From NCBI RefSeq assembly GCF_011617705.1, contig NZ_CP050154.1, positions 558,001 through 622,000 on the forward strand: a DNA stretch of 64,000 nt, given 5' to 3'. The position numbers and the translations under genes were made by a program. Position 1 is the first letter of the stretch. The number at the start of each line of letters is the position of its first letter. Positions 58,908 through 64,000 of this stretch are shown here, piece after piece. The notes below the pieces were generated by a model, which saw only the letters and a list, made by a program, of their open reading frames with translations, did not search any database and was not told where the DNA came from. Source of the DNA: Brevibacterium limosum. GTDB taxonomy: Bacteria; Actinomycetota; Actinomycetes; Actinomycetales; Brevibacteriaceae.

Positions 58908-60770
58908 ATGACCGAGACTGCGAGCCCGCGACTGTCCCGCCTGATCCGGGACACGGAGGGGTTCCTCCTGCCGCTCACCGAGGTGGCCGACGACGTCGCG
59001 ATCACCCGAGTCGAATTCGGATTCGATCTGCCGACGACTCCCACCGAAACGCCGGCCGCGACGGTCGGCCGCGGCTCCCTGGCCGGAACGGTCGTCCTCG
59101 TCACCGAACCGATGCGCAGCCCCTCCGGACTCGATGCCGTGCTGACCGACTATGCGGGAGCAGCGGCGCTGGTCGTCGCGCCCGGAACGCACAGCCACCT
59201 CGGTGAGGGGGTTGACCTGCGAGGGAGTGCGGACCAGGCTCCGGTCCTCCTCGAACGGTCGCCGCATGTGACGTGGTCGGAGATCCTCGTCCATCTGCGA
59301 CAGCTCACGGAAGGCGCAACGAGCGCCCTGGCCTGGCCCGATGTCGACGATCTCAGCGCCCTGGCCGCCGTCATCGCCGAGACCACGGGCGCATCGATCA
59401 CGATCGAGGACCCGGCCTCCAGGGTGCTCGCCCACGCCAACCTCGGCGACGAGCTCGATGAGATCCGACGCGAGACGATCCTGTCCGGGGCCATCCCCGA
59501 GTGGCGGATCGCCGAGCTCGAGGAGTCCGGGTTCCTCGGCACGATCCGCCGGTCGACCGACGTCGTCGAACGCCCCGCCAAGGGAACTTCGCCGGCCCGG
59601 TCGGTCATCGCACTGCGCAGCGAGGGCGAGCTCATCGGCACGATCTGGGCGGCCTACCCGGCCGAGGTCGACCCCGAACCGCTGCGTGAGGTGCTGCGCG
59701 ACGCAGCCCGCGCGGCACTGCCGGTGATGCTGCGGACCCTGCGCCGGTCACCGTTCGAAAAGCGCATCCGCCGGGAGGCACTCGGTGCGATCCTCGCTGG
59801 TTCGGCCGACCTCGGACCGTCGGCGACCCTGTTGTCCCTGCCGTTCTCCGGGAACTTCTGCGTCCTGGCCTTCACCGAGGTGGCCCCCGACCGGGAACCC
59901 GTCCTGCGGTTCCATCTGCGGGCCGCCTTCGCCGATGCCGTGCTCGCGCATGTGAGCTCCGCACGTGCCGGGTCGGCCGGTGGCGGTTCGACACGCGACG
60001 GTTCGGCAGGTGTCGATGTGGCAGGTGCCGGGTCGAACGGAGCGCGAGTCGGTGAGCGGACGCACCTCGCAGCGCTGGTGCAGATGAGCGAACCGATGCG
60101 CGGCGAGCAGGTGCGCGCTCACGTGACCGCCGCTCTGCGGAGGTCTCTGCCGAAGACGGAGACTCTGTGTTTCGGAGTCGGCTCACCGGTCGATCGACTC
60201 GATGCCGCGCACCGGTCGTGGACGGAGGCCGCTTATGTCGTCGACGCCGTGCGAAGCGACACTGGCGACGAACAAGGTGCGGGTGACGCTCGAGGCGCGA
60301 AGACACGCACGGGTTCGGACGCGGACGGACCCCTCGACACCCAGGGCCGGATCGTCGGCGCGACCACCCGTGACGTCGCCGCAACGGTCGTCGGTCTGCA
60401 GGTCGCCGATGTGCTGTTGGCCGCAGACCGCCGGGCGATCGGTGCTGGGCGCCCGCGGGGCGGTGGGCGAGTGACCGCAGACAGTCGGGCGCCTGCGGAC
60501 GCACGGGTCCCCGCCGACGCCGGTGTGCTCGGCCCGGCACAGGCGCTGGCCGCTCACGACGGACAGCACAACGGCAGCCTGCTCGAGACCCTGCGCGCCT
60601 ACTTCGCCACGGTCGGCAACTCCGCCGAGGCATCCCGCCGGCTTCATGTGCATACGAACTCGCTGCGACACCGTCTCGGTCGCATCGAGGAGATCACCGG
60701 TCTCTCGACGGCAGAACCGGCCGAGCGGCTCTGGCTCGAACTCTCGGTCCTCGTTCACGACCGGTCGTGA
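58908..60770 (+). CDS. PucR-family transcriptional regulator
   Basis: The protein has 620 residues. The N-terminal part (~1-130) is a PucR-type sensor; a GAF-like/CdaR middle follows (I-A-E-T-T-G-A-S-I-T-I-E-D-P-A-S-R-V-L-A near 160-180). The C-terminal HTH_30 domain is L-L-E-T-L-R-A-Y-F-A-T-V-G-N-S-A-E-A-S-R-R then H-V-H-T-N-S-L-R-H-R-L-G-R-I-E-E-I-T-G. These regulators control catabolism of purines, GABA, proline and amines. The adjacent PLP enzyme and peptide-type ABC transporter are the likely targets. Gly/Ser/Ala-rich inserts at ~355-385 and ~450-545 are specific to this copy. Confidence 0.9.
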   Translation: MTETASPRLSRLIRDTEGFLLPLTEVADDVAITRVEFGFDLPTTPTETPAATVGRGSLAGTVVLVTEPMRSPSGLDAVLTDYAGAAALVVAPGTHSHLGEGVDLRGSADQAPVLLERSPHVTWSEILVHLRQLTEGATSALAWPDVDDLSALAAVIAETTGASITIEDPASRVLAHANLGDELDEIRRETILSGAIPEWRIAELEESGFLGTIRRSTDVVERPAKGTSPARSVIALRSEGELIGTIWAAYPAEVDPEPLREVLRDAARAALPVMLRTLRRSPFEKRIRREALGAILAGSADLGPSATLLSLPFSGNFCVLAFTEVAPDREPVLRFHLRAAFADAVLAHVSSARAGSAGGGSTRDGSAGVDVAGAGSNGARVGERTHLAALVQMSEPMRGEQVRAHVTAALRRSLPKTETLCFGVGSPVDRLDAAHRSWTEAAYVVDAVRSDTGDEQGAGDARGAKTRTGSDADGPLDTQGRIVGATTRDVAATVVGLQVADVLLAADRRAIGAGRPRGGGRVTADSRAPADARVPADAGVLGPAQALAAHDGQHNGSLLETLRAYFATVGNSAEASRRLHVHTNSLRHRLGRIEEITGLSTAEPAERLWLELSVLVHDRS

Positions 60771-60868
60771 GAAACCTACAACCAGCCCTCATGAAGATTG
60801 GCGAATAATCGTCCGTTCTCCGAGGTCAGCCGTCCTAAAGTGACAACAGACTTCGAACAGAGGACGTT

Positions 60869-62284
60869 ATGCCCAGCCATCACCATGCGATTCCGAACCG
60901 TCGCGCCCGAGCAATTCGAACGATCGCCGAGAACAGCGTTTCGTCTGCCCGCTCTGCCGTTCCCGCGCTGACCGATGCGGCACCCGTGCTCGGGCTCATG
61001 GATCTCGACTGGGTCGATACCGCCTTCGACCGACTGACCGCGGCGTTCGCATCGGATCGCGAGGTGCTCCACGCAGTGGCGTGCAAGGCCGTACCGCTGC
61101 CGTCGCTGCTGCGCCGCTTCGCCGAGGCGGGAGCCGGCTGCGAGGTCGCCAGCCCCGGCGAACTCGAACTCGCCCTCTCGGTCGGGTTCACGCCCGACCG
61201 CATCGTCTTCGACTCCCCGGCGAAGACCTGGGCCGAACTGCGCCGGGCCGTCGACCTCGGCGTTTCGATCAACGTCGACAACTTCGACGAACTCGCCCGC
61301 CTCGACGAGCTCCTCGACGATCGGGACGGCACGGCCGCCTCGGCGAGGATCGGATTCCGGATCAATCCGCAGTCGGGCACGGGCGCGATCGGCGCCCTGA
61401 GCACCGCCACCGAGACCTCGAAATTCGGTGTCGGGCTGGTCGACCCCGGTGCCCGGGAGGCCCTCATCGAGGCCTATCTCGACCGCCCCTGGCTGGGACA
61501 GATCCACGTCCACTCGGGCTCGCAGGGCATCAGTCTCGACAAGGCCGCCGTCGGAATCCGCGCCGCCGTCGACCTCGCCGAGGAGATTAACGCCCGGGCC
61601 TCCGGTCGGCAGATCACACGCATCGACATCGGCGGGGGACTGTCGGTGAACTTCGACGGCGAGGACATCACCCCGACCTTCGCCGACTACCGCGCCGTGC
61701 TCGAGGCACAGGTGCCGGGCCTGTTCGACTTCGACATCGTCACCGAATTCGGCCGCGCGCTCCTCGCCAAGTCCGGCACCGTCCTCACCCGCGTCGAATA
61801 CGCGAAGACCACCGGCGGCCGCCGCATCGCGATGACCCACGCCGGCGTCCAGGTCGCCACCCGCACCGCCTACGCCCCGAACGACTGGCCGCTGCGGATC
61901 CTGCCGTTCACCCCGGAGGGAGACCCCAAGATCGCCGAGGCGGCCGACACCGAGATCGTCCCGACCGATGTCGCCGGTCCCGCCTGCTTCTCCGGTGACC
62001 TGCTGGCTCGTGATCAGCTGCTGCCGCGCCTCGACGCGGGTGACCTCGTGGCCGTGCCCGAAACCGGTGCCTATTACTTCTCGAACCCGTTCTCCTACAA
62101 CCTGCTCCCGCGTGTGCCCGTCTACGGATACCGCACCGCGGCCGACGCAGGCACTGAGTTCTACCTCATCCGCCGCGGGCAGACGATCGCCGATGTCCTC
62201 GCCGAGGCTGGGGAGACCGAACTGCACGCGCTGAGCCCGGACGACCGGAAGACCCCAGCCGGTTCCATGGTGCCGGGCAGCTGA
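60869..62284 (+). CDS. Fold-III PLP-dependent decarboxylase-like enzyme (LysA-related)
   Basis: The protein has 471 residues, GAGG upstream. The PLP lysine is in H-A-V-A-C-K-A-V-P near residue 73. G-A-G-C-E-V-A-S-P-G-E-L, H-V-H-S-G-S-Q-G, D-I-G-G-G-L-S-V and G-A-Y-Y-F-S-N-P-F-S-Y-N follow in the LysA order. Differences from true diaminopimelate decarboxylase are E-F-G-R in place of E-P-G-R and G-P-A-C-F-S-G-D in place of G-P-x-C-E-S-G-D. I infer a related amino-acid decarboxylase or racemase-like enzyme with a different substrate, not lysine biosynthesis. It lies between PucR and a substrate-binding protein. Confidence 0.8.
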   Translation: MPSHHHAIPNRRARAIRTIAENSVSSARSAVPALTDAAPVLGLMDLDWVDTAFDRLTAAFASDREVLHAVACKAVPLPSLLRRFAEAGAGCEVASPGELELALSVGFTPDRIVFDSPAKTWAELRRAVDLGVSINVDNFDELARLDELLDDRDGTAASARIGFRINPQSGTGAIGALSTATETSKFGVGLVDPGAREALIEAYLDRPWLGQIHVHSGSQGISLDKAAVGIRAAVDLAEEINARASGRQITRIDIGGGLSVNFDGEDITPTFADYRAVLEAQVPGLFDFDIVTEFGRALLAKSGTVLTRVEYAKTTGGRRIAMTHAGVQVATRTAYAPNDWPLRILPFTPEGDPKIAEAADTEIVPTDVAGPACFSGDLLARDQLLPRLDAGDLVAVPETGAYYFSNPFSYNLLPRVPVYGYRTAADAGTEFYLIRRGQTIADVLAEAGETELHALSPDDRKTPAGSMVPGS

Positions 62285-62392
62285 CTGTCGCGGGACCTGT
62301 GGCATCTGCACAGTGACCTGCAACCGGATTTGTGTGTTGTGGTGCCGAAAACACGTCACTTCGAACGTAGAGTGATTAAGAGCACATCTGTC

Positions 62393-62428
62393 CTGACCCG
62401 GGCGAATACCCAGATTCGCCGGGTTCAG
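62393..62428. promoter_or_regulatory. Imperfect inverted repeat upstream of the substrate-binding protein
   Basis: CTGACCCGGGCGAAT (62393-62407) pairs with ATTCGCCGGGTTCAG (62414-62428), 13 of 15 positions, 6-nt centre. It is 40 bp before the ABC gene start: either an operator (for example for the PucR protein) or a weak terminator/attenuator. Confidence 0.4.
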
Positions 62429-62468
62429 GGGATGACAAGTGAATCACCGCACGAGAAGAAAGACAAAG

Positions 62469-64000
62469 ATGTTGACTTCACACTCAATGCGCAGAGGCTG
62501 GCAACGGTGCCTGGCCGGCGTCGCAGCACTGGCCCTGGCCGGATCGATGGCCACCTCACCGGCGCAGGCCGCCACCTCGGAGGCCCCGGCCTCCGAGAAC
62601 GTGCTGCGGATCGCCACCGACGGATTCATCGACTCCTTCAACCCGTTCACCTCCTTCTACCTCGTACCGACGAACACCTTCCGGTACATGTACGAGAACC
62701 TCGTGGCCAACGACGCCGAGGACGGCTCGGTCACCGAGGGACTCGCCACCGAATGGAACACGGACTCCGAAGGCAAGGTCTGGACATACACGATCCGCCC
62801 GGACATGAAATGGTCCGATGGTGAACCGCTCACGGCCGACGACGTCGCCTGGACCTACAACCAGATGATGGAGAAGGAAGAGATGGCGGTGGCCAACGGC
62901 AGCCTCGTCGAGAACTTCGACAAGGTCGAGGCCCCCGACGAGGGCACCGTCAGGATCACCCTGAAGAAGCCGCAGGCGAACAACCCCGGCCAGGAGATCC
63001 CCGTCGTGCCCGAGCACGTGTGGTCGAAGGTCGACAAGCCCGGCGAATTCAAGAACGACGAGAAGTCCGTGGGCTCGGGGCCCTTCCAGCTCGAGAGCTA
63101 CGAAGCGAACAAGTCGATCATCCTCAAGGCGAACCCGAACTTCTGGCGCGGCAAGCCCAAGCTCGACGAGATCCAGTACCGCTACTACACGAACTCCGAT
63201 GCGCAGGTGCAGGCGATCCGCTCCGGCGAAGTCGACTTCATCACCGGCCTCACCCCCGACCAGTTCACGGCACTTGAGGGGGCTGACAACGTCGAACTCA
63301 ACGACGGCAACGGCCGCCGCTTCAACGGCATCTCCATCAACCCGGGAGTCGCCGACGCGGAGGGCAAGGAATTCGGCACCGGCCATGAAGCGCTGAAGGA
63401 CAAGAAGGTCCGTCAGGCCATCCGCGCCGGCATCGACGCCGAGACCCTGCGCAAACAGGTCATGCAGGACTATGCGCAGCCGGCCACGAGCTTCATCCCC
63501 GCCGTCTACCCGAACTGGGCGCTCAAGTCCGACAACTCCGTCATCAGCGGATTCGACGTCGACCGTGCGAAGAGGCTCCTCGACGACGCCGGTTGGAAGG
63601 AAGGATCCGACGGCATCCGCGAGAAGGACGGCGAGAAGCTCCAGCTGCGCTTCCTCACCGACGCCGACATTCCGACCGAACAGAGCACCGCGAAGTTCCT
63701 GAAGCCATGGATGAAGGACATCGGCATCGATCTCAAGAACGAGTCGACCGACGCCGACACCGAGTCCGAGCGCACCACCAAGGGCGACTACGACATGTAC
63801 TTCTCCGGCTGGTCGATCAACCCCGATCCCGACTACCAGCTGAGCATCAACACCTGCGGTCAGCGCCCCGACGCCGAAGGCAACGGCGGCACCAGCCAGG
63901 ACGGCTGGTGCAACAAGGAATTCGACAAGCTCTATCAGGCCCAGCACGTCGAACTCGATCAGGCCAAGCGTCAGGACCTCGTGCAGAAGGCCCTGGCCAT
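62469..64000 (+). CDS. Peptide/opine-type ABC substrate-binding protein (SBP_bac_5), partial
   Basis: There are 510 codons visible from the ATG at 62469 (an ATG at 62487 is possible), and the frame is open at the window end. The signal peptide (R-R-G-W-Q-R-C-L-A-G-V-A-A-L-A-L-A-G) ends at S-P-A-Q-A-A, a normal signal-peptidase-I site with no lipobox. The mature part is a standard family-5 solute-binding protein: L-A-T-E-W-N, then M-K-W-S-D-G-E-P-L-T-A-D-D-V, G-S-G-P-F-Q-L-E-S-Y, and V-R-Q-A-I-R-A-G-I-D. Imports oligopeptides or related amines. Permease genes are presumably beyond the edge. Confidence 0.92.
   Translation, partial: MLTSHSMRRGWQRCLAGVAALALAGSMATSPAQAATSEAPASENVLRIATDGFIDSFNPFTSFYLVPTNTFRYMYENLVANDAEDGSVTEGLATEWNTDSEGKVWTYTIRPDMKWSDGEPLTADDVAWTYNQMMEKEEMAVANGSLVENFDKVEAPDEGTVRITLKKPQANNPGQEIPVVPEHVWSKVDKPGEFKNDEKSVGSGPFQLESYEANKSIILKANPNFWRGKPKLDEIQYRYYTNSDAQVQAIRSGEVDFITGLTPDQFTALEGADNVELNDGNGRRFNGISINPGVADAEGKEFGTGHEALKDKKVRQAIRAGIDAETLRKQVMQDYAQPATSFIPAVYPNWALKSDNSVISGFDVDRAKRLLDDAGWKEGSDGIREKDGEKLQLRFLTDADIPTEQSTAKFLKPWMKDIGIDLKNESTDADTESERTTKGDYDMYFSGWSINPDPDYQLSINTCGQRPDAEGNGGTSQDGWCNKEFDKLYQAQHVELDQAKRQDLVQKALA

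Noticed and set aside
60869-62284. lysA (diaminopimelate decarboxylase)
   Set aside because: Key boxes differ and the neighbours are catabolic; the symbol was withheld.
62556-63947. 463-codon frame on the minus strand
   Set aside because: Antisense to the substrate-binding protein; Val/Gly/Leu/Asp-rich shadow with no domain signal.

Overview
The window is high-GC DNA from an actinomycete. Mycothiol synthase (mshD), an orphan GlnR-type regulator, a mutT1-ppk1 pair, GTG/TTG starts and dense ATGA-coupled operons point to Actinomycetota. Gene content and order look most like Micrococcales, and I infer Brevibacterium or a close relative; the sequence alone does not prove the genus. There is no rRNA and no CRISPR array; the only complete tRNA gene is tRNA-Lys(UUU).

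Region 1 (1-12.2 kb): a DedA-family membrane protein runs off the left edge. Divergent from it is a signalling and surface-glycoconjugate block: an Asp-rich single-pass membrane protein, an OmpR-type two-component pair, then a tightly coupled run of three glycosyltransferases, a fused ABC exporter and two APH-fold phosphotransferases. A PmrA-box-like direct repeat sits between the regulator and the first glycosyltransferase. I infer a regulated pathway that builds and exports a glycoconjugate; it is the best candidate here for an undescribed biosynthetic system.

Region 2 (12.2-26.5 kb): an aldo/keto reductase, a pterin dehydratase and a GntP permease are followed by a coupled MurNAc / cell-wall-sugar salvage operon (HutC-type regulator, AnmK, SSS symporter, MurQ, BadF-type sugar kinase). 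Two copies of one 64-bp palindromic repeat lie at either end of this operon. Then come a flavin monooxygenase, GNAT enzymes, a PspC protein, a nitrobindin, an NTF2-fold protein, an O-methyltransferase remnant and an RDD protein.

Region 3 (26.9-35.1 kb): an 8.1-kb integrative element sits in the tRNA-Lys gene, bounded by identical 47-bp att cores and carrying identical 20-bp inner arm sites. It encodes a tyrosine integrase with a peptidoglycan-binding-type domain inserted in its catalytic domain, a helix-turn-helix protein, an HNH protein with twin Cys/His modules, a serine recombinase with nearby res-like repeats, a 44-aa zinc ribbon, leader-like mini-ORFs and several unknown genes. It supplies a new 3' half and a new terminator to the host tRNA gene. 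I see no capsid, Rep or conjugation gene.

Region 4 (35.1-54.8 kb): mostly phosphate and redox genes. DUF47-Pit lies behind a candidate structured RNA; pstSCAB has a PHO-box-like repeat; mutT1-ppk1, mshD and a GlnR-like regulator follow. A small operon then encodes a 38-aa membrane peptide, a nitrobindin-like protein and a YgfZ-type protein.

Region 5 (54.9-64 kb): GABA aminotransferase, a NarL-type two-component pair whose kinase has a degenerate ATP lid, a PucR regulator, a fold-III PLP decarboxylase-like enzyme and the start of a peptide-type ABC substrate-binding protein. This looks like amine / amino-acid or peptide catabolism.
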